Program-made: the position numbers and the translations under genes | Origin: an uncultured Armatimonadota bacterium | GTDB lineage: Bacteria > Armatimonadota > Fimbriimonadia > Fimbriimonadales > Fimbriimonadaceae | Direction: 5' to 3' | NCBI GenBank assembly: GCA_903927025.1 | Contig: CAIYLG010000013.1 | Span: 142,286-206,285, forward strand | DNA length: 64,000 bases | Shown: piece by piece, positions 8,837 to 17,121 of the stretch | How positions within the stretch are numbered: the first letter of the stretch is position 1 | Layout: each line of letters starts with the position of its first letter | The notes under the pieces: model-generated | What the model was told of the DNA's origin: nothing | What the model saw: only the letters and a program-made list of their open reading frames with translations | The model's database searches: none

Positions 8837-8944
8837 AACAGGAATCAATTTTAAGGCATCCAAGCTTAATTGCGGGTATGCGTCACTTCCGACGCTCACG
8901 ATTCGTAGCCAACAGCTGGCGTGTGGCTCCAAAGCGAATCCACC

Positions 8945-9472
8945 CTACCAACAGGGAAAATCCCTGCAGTACTTCTCCCACAGATCCCCTTCAGGCGGTG
9001 GCGGCGTCGATGTGGGAGCAAGAACCGCTCGCTGGAGGTGAATTTGACCTGCGTGGTAGGCATCATGCTGAATCACCATGGCAATCAGCTTCCATGCTGG
9101 GATAAGCGACCCGTCAAACCGTGGTCTGGGCTCATCTAGATTCTCAATCTTGGACCAGGAGTTCATCCAGTACTCGTGAGATTCACCCAACCACCCCACG
9201 ACAGCGTCCAAATTGGGCCAAAGGGAGTCGATCTTGAGAGAGAGTTCGCGCCAGCGAACGTCTGTATCCCGGAATCCGACACTGCCGTAGATGATTTTTC
9301 CGTTGGCAACGTGCGCGATCTGGCTAAGGATGGATCCCTCACTGTGAAGGTACTCATTCGGCTGTAAGTTGACCAACGCCCACGAAAGCCCCTCTGACAA
9401 GCCATCGATAGACTCGCGAAACGAATCCCAGGCAAGGTTCGAGAGTTGGATCAAGGTATCGCGATCAGCCAT
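8945..9472 (-). CDS. DinB-like protein
   Basis: A 175-residue DinB-type protein starting MADRDTLIQLSNLAWDSF. Metal-ligand candidates are His in SQIAHVANG and the cluster QHDAYHAGQIH, the usual C-terminal motif of the family. The C-terminus is Pro-rich (APTSTPPPPEGDLWEKY). The ATG at 9472 is preceded by TATAAT and 7 nt, so I prefer it over the upstream in-frame start at 9514. One of several DinB-like genes in the window; it shares only the motif, not close sequence identity, with the one at 6423. Confidence 0.75.
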   Translation of the reverse strand: MADRDTLIQLSNLAWDSFRESIDGLSEGLSWALVNLQPNEYLHSEGSILSQIAHVANGKIIYGSVGFRDTDVRWRELSLKIDSLWPNLDAVVGWLGESHEYWMNSWSKIENLDEPRPRFDGSLIPAWKLIAMVIQHDAYHAGQIHLQRAVLAPTSTPPPPEGDLWEKYCRDFPCW

Positions 9473-9479
9473 CCTGCGA

Positions 9480-9485
9480 ATTATA
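9480..9485 (-). promoter_or_regulatory. Consensus -10 TATAAT, 7 nt before an ATG
   Basis: On the minus strand TATAAT-tcgcagg-ATG (9472). It is a perfect -10 box at leaderless spacing. No clear -35 box is seen at 16-18 nt. Confidence 0.5.
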
Positions 9486-9805
9486 CGAAGTTCGGCTCTG
9501 CCGGCTGGTGGCAATCATAGGCACAGCCAGAACACCTTTACAGAGTCTATTGCTGACTCCCGAAGGAACCGAGTCAAAACCTTTTGGTGAGGTCCACCTT
9601 TCTCACAGATCGCACCGAGAATGGTGCGGCTCCAGTAAAGAAACCCATCCATACCAAACCACGGAAGTTCTCGGCGTGAACCGGAGGGACCTATATTCGG
9701 AACAAGAGGCTCCGCTCCAAGGTCGTATCGGCACAGTTCCTAGACGTTTGTCTCGCCGATTAGAAGGCCCGAACAATTCGCCTTGGAAGGAAAAGGAAAG
9801 TAAGC

Positions 9806-10885
9806 ATGACAGTAGTCAAAACAATCTCTCTCGCCGCCTTGGCATTTGCCACAGTCGCGATAAGAGCCCAAACCGACCAGAGTGAAATTCGAGTCGTCAT
9901 CGACGGTCAACCCCTACAATTTACAGATCGTCAGCCCATGGAAGCCGACGGCAGAATCCTCGTCCCGCTTCGAGGCATCTTTGAACGGCTGGGAGCATCA
10001 GTTGATTGGGATCGATCCAGCCAGACGATCATGGCAACCAAGAATGGACTGCGCGTGAAGCTCTCTATTGGTCAACTCGACGCAATGGTGAATGGCAACA
10101 ACGTGCATATGGATGTCGCGGCAGCCCTCGTTGGCGGCACAACTATGGTCCCCCTTCGCTTTGTTAGTGAGGCCCTCGGCGGTTATGTCAACTGGGACCA
10201 GGCGAACCATGAAGTCAGCATTACTTCATCCACTGAATACAATCTCCACAAGCGAGATGGCGACAATGCGCAGCCTCCACCCAGGCAGGAACGCCCCCCT
10301 CAGCAGACTCGTCCACAACCATCCCGGCCCGCTTTCAGCGTCATCGCCGTAGACACCGTCATTCCATTTAGTCTGACCACTCGTCTGTCGTCCTTCAACG
10401 CCCATGTCGGGGACGAGTTCACGGCTACCCTCGCAACCAACGGCGAGAATCGATACCTCGGACTGCCGAAAGGAACAGAGGTTGTAGGTTCCGTCACATT
10501 CGTTCGGAGACAGCATGACAGGCAGCCTGGAATCATTGAACTGACATTCGATCACCTTGTCCTGCCTGACGGTCAGAATCTCCCAGTCGATGGCCGGTTG
10601 ATCGGCCTGGATGCCAATAGCGTCACGAGAAAGACAAACGGTGCGACGATGTCTAGAAATACCCCGCAAACTGGTCGAGTCGTATTCGCCGGATACGGGG
10701 TCGGGTCAGGACTCATTGTGGGAATCCATACCAAAGATCACCTCGAAGAAGGAACCATCGGCGGATTTCTTGAAGGCACCCTAAGTGCCAGGCAGCGTGA
10801 GCAGCAGTTGAGAGACGTTGAGCTGCGCCCAGGAACGGGCATCGGCCTGCGACTGTATGAGGAACTAAAGGTCCCCAGAAGATAG
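9806..10885 (+). CDS. Exported stalk-domain protein (copper amine oxidase N-terminal-like)
   Basis: A 359-residue exported protein with a signal peptide (residues 1-21, SLAALAFATVAIRAQ). Two copies of the amine-oxidase N-terminal-type stalk motif follow: ILVPLRGIFERLGASVDWD and TMVPLRFVSEALGGYVNWD (about residues 30-135). A Pro/Gln/Arg-rich linker (PPPRQERPPQQTRPQ) leads to a C-terminal beta domain (about residues 185-340) with VGDEFTATLATN and LPDGQNLPVDGRLIGL. There is no copper site or amine-oxidase catalytic domain, so it is not an oxidase; the stalk domain usually binds cell-envelope polymers. AAGGAAAG gives a reasonable ribosome-binding site. Confidence 0.75.
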   Translation: MTVVKTISLAALAFATVAIRAQTDQSEIRVVIDGQPLQFTDRQPMEADGRILVPLRGIFERLGASVDWDRSSQTIMATKNGLRVKLSIGQLDAMVNGNNVHMDVAAALVGGTTMVPLRFVSEALGGYVNWDQANHEVSITSSTEYNLHKRDGDNAQPPPRQERPPQQTRPQPSRPAFSVIAVDTVIPFSLTTRLSSFNAHVGDEFTATLATNGENRYLGLPKGTEVVGSVTFVRRQHDRQPGIIELTFDHLVLPDGQNLPVDGRLIGLDANSVTRKTNGATMSRNTPQTGRVVFAGYGVGSGLIVGIHTKDHLEEGTIGGFLEGTLSARQREQQLRDVELRPGTGIGLRLYEELKVPRR

Positions 10886-11095
10886 GTGATTGTCCCTCTC
10901 GCAAAGTGGGCAAGCTCGGCTCGTACGAGCAACCTGCCCGCTCTGCCACCGGGGAGGCTTTTCATCGTCAAGAAGCCCGACCCTCTTTGCTTCCAGGTTT
11001 CGTGTTCAGAGCCGATTCTTCACTCGAAGCTGACATGCCCGAGCACCACTCTCAGCGGCAAAGCCAAGACCATTAGAGGGATACTTCTGGGTCAT

Positions 11096-11662
11096 ATGCC
11101 ACGCCCTCCCTATTCGCTGCTTTGCGTTTCAGGCAGTCTGCGCTCACCTTCCTATTGCCTCTCGACCTGCAGAGCCATTCACGCAATTGCAGATGCGGCA
11201 GAGTTCCAGGTTGAGATCGCAGATCCACGGGAGCTTAATCTGCCAATTTACGAACCAGACTTCAGGTTGGAAGACTACACGGTTAAGCAAGAAGGTATCG
11301 AGCGGCTTGCCGCCGCCTACCGAAAGGCAGATGCCATGGTTTGGGTAAGCCCAACCTACCACGGCACCGTAAGTGGAGTGTTCAAAAACATGCTTGATTT
11401 TGCGGAGCTGCTGAGTCGTGATGATCGGCCGTACTTCCAAGGTCGTCCCGTTGGATTGATCGCAATCAACGACTCCACCCCATTTGCGGCAATGCGAGAC
11501 TGCGCAAGAGAACTGCGAGCTTGGCTCGCTCCAACCCATATTGAATTGAGTCAGAGTGACTTCTCTGCGGAGGGAACGCTTTCATCGACTAAGTCGCTCA
11601 ATCGAGTTTCGCGGCTGCTTGGGGAGCTGTCCACATTCGTCCATGCCCATTCGCCGTCGTAA
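11096..11662 (+). CDS. NADPH-dependent FMN reductase family protein
   Basis: A 188-residue flavodoxin-fold reductase. The FMN phosphate loop is GSLRSPSYCLS (residues 12-22) and the second flavin segment is SPTYHGTVSGVFKNMLDF. Such enzymes reduce FMN, quinones or azo compounds with NAD(P)H in the cytoplasm. The frame is open from 10886, directly after the previous gene's stop, but the first 70 codons carry no domain and start with GTG, so I use the ATG at 11096. A possible co-transcript with the stalk-protein gene is not excluded. Confidence 0.8.
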   Translation: MPRPPYSLLCVSGSLRSPSYCLSTCRAIHAIADAAEFQVEIADPRELNLPIYEPDFRLEDYTVKQEGIERLAAAYRKADAMVWVSPTYHGTVSGVFKNMLDFAELLSRDDRPYFQGRPVGLIAINDSTPFAAMRDCARELRAWLAPTHIELSQSDFSAEGTLSSTKSLNRVSRLLGELSTFVHAHSPS

Positions 11663-11887
11663 GCAGAAACACATCAAAGGTGGTGGCCATTCCGTGCTTT
11701 GGCTGGGAAGCCTAACAGTGCTTGCCTCCATCTCCAACCTCTCGCCATTCACCAGACAGCAGCCGCCAGATTTGCGCGTTGGGGCATGTCTCCCGGATCA
11801 TCTCCTCACCACGGTCAGCAAGACCTGAATACGATATTCAATCGCCCAGATCAACCAGACCCCGAACTCCTGTTAAGATGGTGCGAG

Positions 11888-12991
11888 ATGGGAATTAAGG
11901 CAATTCGGGCTTATCAGGTTGACCTACCGCTGTTTGAAGGAAGCTACAACTGGTCGGGCGGGAAATCGGTGTCGGTGTTCGACAGCACTGTCATCGAGGT
12001 GGAGACTACTGAGGGCATCACTGGATGGGGAGAAGTCTGTCCGCTTGGTCCTTTTTATCTACCCGCCTTTGCTGCCGGCGTGCGCGCTGGGCTTAAGGAG
12101 CTTGGACCTCACCTCATCGGCTATGATGCCTGCGAAATTGGTGTCCTGAATCAGCGGATGGATGCCGCGCTGCAGGGCCACCCCTATGTGAAGTCTGGAA
12201 TCGACATGGCGTGCTGGGACATCCTCGGCAAGGCCGCGGGATTGCCGGTTTGCACCCTGCTGGGAGGACGATCTGGTGAAGACATCACGCTTTATCGAGC
12301 CATTTCTCAGGAGTCACCAGAAGAAATGGCGGGCAAGGTTGCAAAGTATCGCGCGGAGGGATACCGGCGATTTCAGCTAAAGGTTGGTGGCGATCCAGAC
12401 ATCGATATTCAGCGGATTCACGCAGTAGCCGCAAAGCTTGAACCCGGAGATCGGTTGGTAGCAGACGCCAACACAGGATGGTCGCTCCATGAGGCGATGC
12501 GAGTGGTGCTTGCAGTGAGGGATGTTGACGTTTACATCGAACAGCCTTGCCGCACATACGAAGAGTGTCTCAGCGTCCGTCGCCACACGAATCACCCGTT
12601 TGTCCTCGACGAGAACATCGACTCGCTCGAAATGCTGATGCGAGCTCAGCGGGAATTGGCGATGGACGTGGTCAATATCAAAATCAGCAAGCTCGGCGGC
12701 ATCACCAAGGCGCGCCAAGTGCGAGATCTCTGCGTCTCATTGGGTATCGCGATGACGATTGAAGACAGTTGGGGAGGGGACATCGTCACCGCCGCCGTTG
12801 CGCACCTGGCGCACAGCACGCCTGAGGCCAGCCGCTTTACATCGACCGACTTCAACAGCTATGTGACCGTGAGCATCGCTGAGGGTGCTCCTCAGCGCGT
12901 GAACGGAAAGATGAGCGCTTCCCTAACCCCAGGGCTTGGGATCACTCCGAGGCTCGACGTGCTGGGAGACTGCGTTGTTGAGGTGTCCTGA
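11888..12991 (+). CDS. Enolase superfamily enzyme (mandelate racemase/muconate lactonising type)
   Basis: A 367-residue member of the enolase superfamily. The N-terminal capping domain covers about residues 1-125; the barrel carries Lys165 in FQLKVGG, metal ligands Asp193 (ADANTGW), Glu218 (IEQPC) and Asp241 (LDENID), and the opposite-face Lys268 in KISKLGG. The pattern resembles cis-3-hydroxyproline dehydratases and hydroxyproline-betaine epimerases; this assignment is by memory of motifs and is only tentative. The start ATG 11888 follows TAAGAT by 8 nt; the upstream open frame to 11699 lacks domain features. Confidence 0.8.
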   Translation: MGIKAIRAYQVDLPLFEGSYNWSGGKSVSVFDSTVIEVETTEGITGWGEVCPLGPFYLPAFAAGVRAGLKELGPHLIGYDACEIGVLNQRMDAALQGHPYVKSGIDMACWDILGKAAGLPVCTLLGGRSGEDITLYRAISQESPEEMAGKVAKYRAEGYRRFQLKVGGDPDIDIQRIHAVAAKLEPGDRLVADANTGWSLHEAMRVVLAVRDVDVYIEQPCRTYEECLSVRRHTNHPFVLDENIDSLEMLMRAQRELAMDVVNIKISKLGGITKARQVRDLCVSLGIAMTIEDSWGGDIVTAAVAHLAHSTPEASRFTSTDFNSYVTVSIAEGAPQRVNGKMSASLTPGLGITPRLDVLGDCVVEVS

Positions 12992-13007
12992 ACTAACTAA
13001 CCCACAC

Positions 13008-14135
13008 CTAGGGCCAAAGGATGACGTCATCGACTGATCTCCGATAGGACGACGGCATCGCGTCGGCGTACCCAAATCGGAGAAGCAGCTGCGGCAGAGT
13101 TTTTCCAAAACCGAATGCGCTTCGAAAATGGCCCCGAACCTCTGGAACCTCGTTGGGTTGGTTGAGAAAGGCTGACTTGATGTTCATCGAAGTCATCTTG
13201 AGCGCTAGCCGCTCATAAACCTGACCAGTTCGAACCCAAGACGCCTTGTCCTCGCTGGTGGAGGCAATTGCTAACGCTCCCGAAGAACTTCTGAGCTTCG
13301 TCGCATCCATGTCAACTTGCTGGTTCGGAGCCATGTTGCCCAAGACTTTCTGCCCAATCCAGCGGGGTACCTGCAGACTTCCCATACACCCTGAGTACAA
13401 CCCATCCATCGAGGCCAAGGCTTCCCGCTTGTCGAACCGAATCCATCGAGTCAGTTCGTCCAGAAAGGGCTTGTCTTCAAATTGACTGAGATTGCCCACG
13501 CTGACAAACTCCAAAACCTTTTCAATATCAGAGTGGCTTTCGAACGCGCGCAACGAAATGCCTTCCTCAAGGGGAGTTGACAGCAGGTGCCTCATGTCAG
13601 CCGCCCCGACCCTACTACCGTCATATTCGAACCGCGTATTCTGCCTAAAGGGAATTGAGGAGAACAGCTTCCCTTCCTCCGGTTTTCTCGGAATCAGGCT
13701 GACCGTAATGACATCACTGGCTTTCGGGTAAGTGATCTCCGGGTCAAGTCCGACTTTGCGAGCCGCTATACAAAGGTTTTCAAGCGCGCAGCCGAGACTG
13801 ATCCATAGTTCGCGGTCATGTGGGTCTACCGCCGGGAGACGACGGGATCGATCCGGTTGAATTTGGATCACATGATTTGCGACGGAGAAGATCCAAGGCT
13901 GGGCATTATGCCCACTTGCCGCCAAGGTGGCGAATCGAATCAATTCGCGCATCAAAGGATCCCCTTTTGCTCGAACTTGAAGGGGCATCCGAACCTTAGC
14001 TGCTGGAGCACTTCCGTTTAGCCATGGAGCCAATTCATACAGCACGTAAGCACCAGCAGCGCCGCCAATCACGGCACCCGCAGTTTTTATGAATCGTGTT
14101 CGCGTCAGGTGTTCCGGCAGACTATTCTTCTTCAT
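13008..14135 (-). CDS. Nitroreductase-fold protein with N-terminal export/anchor segment (Acg-like)
   Basis: A 375-residue protein. Residues 10-35 contain RTRFIKTAGAVIGGAAGAYVLYEL, a Tat-like or membrane-anchor segment. The nitroreductase part begins near residue 60 with ATLAASGHNAQPWIFSV, matching the flavin-binding SxHNxQPW motif of Acg-type flavoproteins. A second half with TGQVYERLALKMTSMN and GYADAMPSSYRR fits the duplicated domain of this subfamily. Acg-like proteins bind flavin without a clear reductase activity, so function is open. The ATG at 14135 is preferred; the frame is open to 14240. It ends 16 nt from the convergent enolase-superfamily gene. Confidence 0.75.
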   Translation of the reverse strand: MKKNSLPEHLTRTRFIKTAGAVIGGAAGAYVLYELAPWLNGSAPAAKVRMPLQVRAKGDPLMRELIRFATLAASGHNAQPWIFSVANHVIQIQPDRSRRLPAVDPHDRELWISLGCALENLCIAARKVGLDPEITYPKASDVITVSLIPRKPEEGKLFSSIPFRQNTRFEYDGSRVGAADMRHLLSTPLEEGISLRAFESHSDIEKVLEFVSVGNLSQFEDKPFLDELTRWIRFDKREALASMDGLYSGCMGSLQVPRWIGQKVLGNMAPNQQVDMDATKLRSSSGALAIASTSEDKASWVRTGQVYERLALKMTSMNIKSAFLNQPNEVPEVRGHFRSAFGFGKTLPQLLLRFGYADAMPSSYRRSVDDVILWP

Positions 14136-14257
14136 CTCGATTCCGTTGGACTCTCGTATCGGGAAATCGATCCATGGTTGGGAAATATAGTTGGAGTTAT
14201 CTCCTGGGATAGAGCGATCCATCTGCGTTTGCACGTTCAAGATGCGTAGCTTGAAGT

Positions 14258-14983
14258 GTGTCTTCCCTGAAACTGCTTAGCGAACTCCCATCCAATGAGA
14301 TCGTTCTTCCTTCGAATCAGGATGGGTGCGACTCCATTCCGGACGTGGCCAGCACGTACCTCCGCCACGCAATTGGCAATGCGAGTCCTCTGCGCTCATC
14401 GGTTCGTCTCGAGATGACCGGAGAGATCAAGCTCAAGAAGTGGCTTCCGTTTACAGCGACTCAAGTGGTTAGGGTTGACCGAGGATTTGTCTGGAGTGCC
14501 AAGGTAAAAACCGGTCTGGCATTCATCCGCGGATTTGATCAGTTCATTGATGGCGTTGGAGAGATGCGATGGAAGCTTTTTGGCCTTATCCCAGTCATGA
14601 GCGGGAAGGGTCCGGACATATCTCGTTCAGCGGGTGACCGGTACGCCATCGAACGCGTTCTATTGCCCTCAGCGTTTTGTCGACACGAAGTGAGATGGAC
14701 GGGTGATGCAATCGCTCTCACAGTAGAGGCACCTGGAGTTTCACCGATCACGCTCGGCCTCGATTCTTCCGGCCGTGTGGTTTCGGTTTCGATGCTGCGG
14801 TGGGGCAACCCTGATGGCGGAACGTTTGGCATGTTTCCGTTTGGCGGCTATGTCGATTCGGAGACGACATGGGACGGCTACACGATCCCATCCCGGCTCC
14901 GAATCGGCTGGTTCTTCGGCTCCGATCGGTTTGAGGAAGGCGAGTTCTTCCGAGCGACGATCACTCATGCTGCGTTCAAATGA
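14258..14983 (+). CDS. DUF6544/DUF6920-like protein
   Basis: A 241-residue protein of a conserved uncharacterised family. It has the typical run WLPFTATQVV, then GRGF-type aromatic-rich segments (FQFIDGVGEMRWKLFGLIPV in part), FGMFPFGGYVDSE and YTIPSRLRIGWFFG near the end. No signal peptide or membrane helix is visible, unlike many relatives that carry N-terminal helices. The start is GTG at 14258 with no Shine-Dalgarno; it is divergent from the nitroreductase gene. The family name is from memory. Confidence 0.6.
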   Translation: MSSLKLLSELPSNEIVLPSNQDGCDSIPDVASTYLRHAIGNASPLRSSVRLEMTGEIKLKKWLPFTATQVVRVDRGFVWSAKVKTGLAFIRGFDQFIDGVGEMRWKLFGLIPVMSGKGPDISRSAGDRYAIERVLLPSAFCRHEVRWTGDAIALTVEAPGVSPITLGLDSSGRVVSVSMLRWGNPDGGTFGMFPFGGYVDSETTWDGYTIPSRLRIGWFFGSDRFEEGEFFRATITHAAFK

Positions 14984-15054
14984 TGAGACAGCGCAACACC
15001 GAGGAAGATTCCAGCCAGCAACACAATGTTGTGATACCACGACACAACCAAGCT

Positions 15055-15060
15055 TATAAT
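15055..15060 (+). promoter_or_regulatory. Consensus -10 TATAAT overlapping an in-frame upstream ATG
   Basis: TATAAT at 15055-15060 is followed by 7 nt and the ATG at 15068. The first in-frame ATG (15059) overlaps the hexamer itself, so a transcript from this promoter would begin at about 15068 and use that codon. Confidence 0.45.
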
Positions 15061-15067
15061 GAGGTTC

Positions 15068-15475
15068 ATGCAGGCTCCAAACCCAAACTGGAACACCCCA
15101 CCGAATCCAGGGCGTTCTAGTGCCAAAAACGCGTGGATGATCGGCTTGGGATTGCTTGGCTCAATCACCCTACTATTCTGCCTCATGGGTGTTTTTGCCG
15201 CAATGCGGCTGGGCTTAAGCGATGCATTCTCGTGCAGCAGCTATATGACAAAGGGTGAATACAAGAAGGCGATTCCACCCTGTCGAGCGGCAGCGCTCAA
15301 GCTTCCTCGCTCGGGTGCGGCTCACAACCAGCTAGCCTGGTGCCTCACGCTTGATGGCCAGGTTAAAGAGGGACTCGTCGAAGCAACTATGGCGGTTGCC
15401 CTCCAGCCCAATCGAACCCACTATGACACCCTCGCCATGGCACTTGCCCTCTCAGGGAAAGCAAGGAGGCCATGA
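15068..15475 (+). CDS. Membrane-anchored TPR protein, first frame of a split gene
   Basis: The 135-residue product has one transmembrane helix (MIGLGLLGSITLLFCLMGVF) followed by TPR-type helices (YMTKGEYKKAIPPCRAAALKL, HNQLAWCLTLDGQVKEGL and HYDTLAMALALSGKA). It stops at a TGA (15473-15475) in mid-TPR. The next frame continues the repeat from ATG 15472, overlapping by ATGA. Reading the -1 frame before the junction gives SKEAMNIE, a natural TPR continuation, so either an indel split one gene or the two parts are translationally coupled (AAGGAG at 15463-15468 precedes the second ATG). Confidence 0.6.
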   Translation: MQAPNPNWNTPPNPGRSSAKNAWMIGLGLLGSITLLFCLMGVFAAMRLGLSDAFSCSSYMTKGEYKKAIPPCRAAALKLPRSGAAHNQLAWCLTLDGQVKEGLVEATMAVALQPNRTHYDTLAMALALSGKARRP

Positions 15476-15663
15476 ACATCGAAACCGAGCATGTTATGGT
15501 GAACGGAAGCGTTGGCACCGTCCCAGAGCGCGTCACCCTAGGCATGGTCTACTACGCATCGGGACGCAAAGTGGAAGCCAGGGAACAGTGGGAAATCGCG
15601 CGGAAGAGCACGAACATACAGGCGAGAAAGCTCGCCGAGGATTTTGAGGCGAAGTATCCGTAG
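15472..15663 (+). CDS. C-terminal TPR part of the split gene
   Basis: 63 residues starting MNIETEHVMV and containing the TPR pair RVTLGMVYYASGRKVEAREQWEIA. It looks like the C-terminal continuation of the protein encoded just upstream in another frame. A Shine-Dalgarno-like AAGGAG ends 3 nt before the ATG, and the ATG overlaps the upstream TGA, a classic coupling geometry. On its own such a short TPR fragment is an unlikely stand-alone protein. Confidence 0.5.
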   Translation: MNIETEHVMVNGSVGTVPERVTLGMVYYASGRKVEAREQWEIARKSTNIQARKLAEDFEAKYP

Positions 15664-16164
15664 CAACCCTTTCCAGCGGATCCTATTCGCACGCGCCTAC
15701 CGAGACCGCGACTCACGAATTCCGGCATGGCCTGCAACGGCATGAATTGAGGGGTCTAGTAGTCCAAGTTCGCGCCGAAATCCGGAATCCGATCGGCATT
15801 TCGGGATGACTGAGTTGCCCGCCTTGCTTGAAGACACTGCTGGAGTAGTAGAGAACCCGATAGCCAGTTTTCATAGTTTCCATCAGCGTTGTTTGCGGTT
15901 CAGGAACACCGCCAAAGGGCACACTCAAAAACGGCTTCGACCAGAGTTTCCCTTAAGCCATCACTGTGAGCGAGAGCTAAAGTTGATACCAGGCTTTCTC
16001 TCGCTCAGAGTAATGGCTGAGCCCTGCGGCATGCTGAACCCGACGTGTCGCGATTGCGTGCTTCTAACTTGCGAGAACCTACGATAGCCGGGTTGAAATC
16101 CCTATTTTAATAGGGTCTGATCGACCGGGCTCCCACCGGAACGAGCCTGCACCAACTTGTCCGG
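15664..16164. other. Gene-free 500-bp region
   Basis: No convincing gene is seen. Open frames on both strands (for example 15713-15928 minus and 15806-16087 plus) lack start signals and recognisable domains. The region contains a strong two-part hairpin at 15956-16018 and a small one at 16100-16115 (CCCTATT/AATAGGG). Confidence 0.5.
15956..16018 (+). ncRNA. Candidate structured RNA element / long hairpin
   Basis: GAGCGAGAG (15968-15976) is complementary to CTCTCGCTC (15998-16006), and the outer AGCCAT (15956-15961) pairs with ATGGCT (16013-16018) across a symmetric 6-nt internal loop. AAAG/CTTT can extend the inner stem. No T-run follows. It could be a small RNA, a relic of a mobile element or a 3'-end structure; transcription is not shown. 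Confidence 0.3.
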
Positions 16165-17025
16165 CTACAGCGCTTTGCCGTAGAGGGCAAGCAACCGTGA
16201 CCAGGCTCTTTCTGCCTTTGGCTCGTTGTAGACCGAGGAGTCGGGAGGGCACCAGCCGTGGGCGGCGCCTTCGTAGACTTCGATCTCAGCTGACAGCTTC
16301 GCCTTCGCAAAGGTTTCCTTCAGCGTGACCTTATCGTTGGGTGCACGCTCATCGTCATTGGCAGCGATGGCGACAAGGAATTTCGCCCTGCTCTTGGCCG
16401 CTTCCAGGTGCGGACTGTTTTCGGTAGCCGCCACCAACCCTCCACCATGGAAAGTAGCCACGGCCCCTACACGCTCCGACACCGCGGCGGCGGTGCGGAA
16501 TGCCATCGGGCCACCCATGCAGTAACCCTGGGTGCCGATCTTGCGATGAGTGTTCACGGAAGGCTGACTATCGAGCCAAGCGATGAACGCCTTCGCGTCG
16601 GTGAACTCTGTGGCTTCAGTGAGACTCCTCGCCAAAGGCATGAGATCCTTGATGGCAGTTGCGGTGCCGGCGGCGGCGGTCGGCGCCTTTTGAATGCGAT
16701 AGAACGGGTTGACGACCAACACCGCATAGCCAGATTCTGCGAGGCGCTTGCCCATCTGCCGGAAGGCGGGGCGAAGGCCGAAGATATCGGGCCAGATCAA
16801 GATGCCAGGAGCATGCCCTCTGGACGGATGGACGAAGTAGCAGTCGGCGGTTCCGTCTGGAGTCGTGATCGTGACTTCAGATTCGGTCACCGTGGCAGCG
16901 TTGGCGACGCCAGGAAGCATCATCGCCACGCCGGCACCCAACATCACACCAAACTGGCGCCGCGTCACGAGGCCGCGCCGCTCAAAGTCTTTCAAGTCGT
17001 CGTCGAAATGGTCCTGATCGCACAT
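16165..17025 (-). CDS. Tat-exported dienelactone hydrolase family protein
   Basis: A 286-residue alpha/beta hydrolase. Residues 20-43 carry a twin-arginine signal (TRRQFGVMLGAGVAMM then PGVANA). The nucleophile is Cys in GYCMGG, with Asp in AANDDERAP and His in AAHGWCP, the Cys-Asp-His triad of dienelactone hydrolases. IWPDIFGLRPAFRQM is the family's early conserved segment. The true enzyme hydrolyses dienelactone in chloroaromatic breakdown, but many relatives have other substrates. The ATG at 17025 follows TAAGAT by 6 nt. Its GC content by eye is higher than that of neighbouring genes. Confidence 0.85.
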   Translation of the reverse strand: MCDQDHFDDDLKDFERRGLVTRRQFGVMLGAGVAMMLPGVANAATVTESEVTITTPDGTADCYFVHPSRGHAPGILIWPDIFGLRPAFRQMGKRLAESGYAVLVVNPFYRIQKAPTAAAGTATAIKDLMPLARSLTEATEFTDAKAFIAWLDSQPSVNTHRKIGTQGYCMGGPMAFRTAAAVSERVGAVATFHGGGLVAATENSPHLEAAKSRAKFLVAIAANDDERAPNDKVTLKETFAKAKLSAEIEVYEGAAHGWCPPDSSVYNEPKAERAWSRLLALYGKAL

Positions 17026-17031
17026 GTGTAT

Positions 17032-17037
17032 ATCTTA
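17032..17037 (-). promoter_or_regulatory. -10-like hexamer TAAGAT, leaderless-type spacing
   Basis: On the minus strand TAAGAT-atacac-ATG (17025), with no Shine-Dalgarno. Confidence 0.4.
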
Positions 17038-17121
17038 CGGCAGGTCACGAATCTTTGTTGGCGCACTGTCAATTTCTCCGAGCAACAGACCGATTGGAAT
17101 GCTCCGAAATTTCATTCAGCC

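Noticed and set aside
9508..9885. Plus-strand frame running into the stalk-protein gene
   Set aside because: Low-complexity, basic sequence without domain; overlaps the well-supported start at 9806.
15713..15928. Minus-strand frame reading SVPFGGVPEPQTTLMETM
   Set aside because: The sequence looks somewhat protein-like, but the start is TTG, no family is recognised and no ribosome-binding or promoter site fits; left as possible relic.
16165..17025. Dienelactone hydrolase gene as a recently transferred gene
   Set aside because: GC looks higher by eye, but there are no mobility genes or repeats and I did not compute composition.
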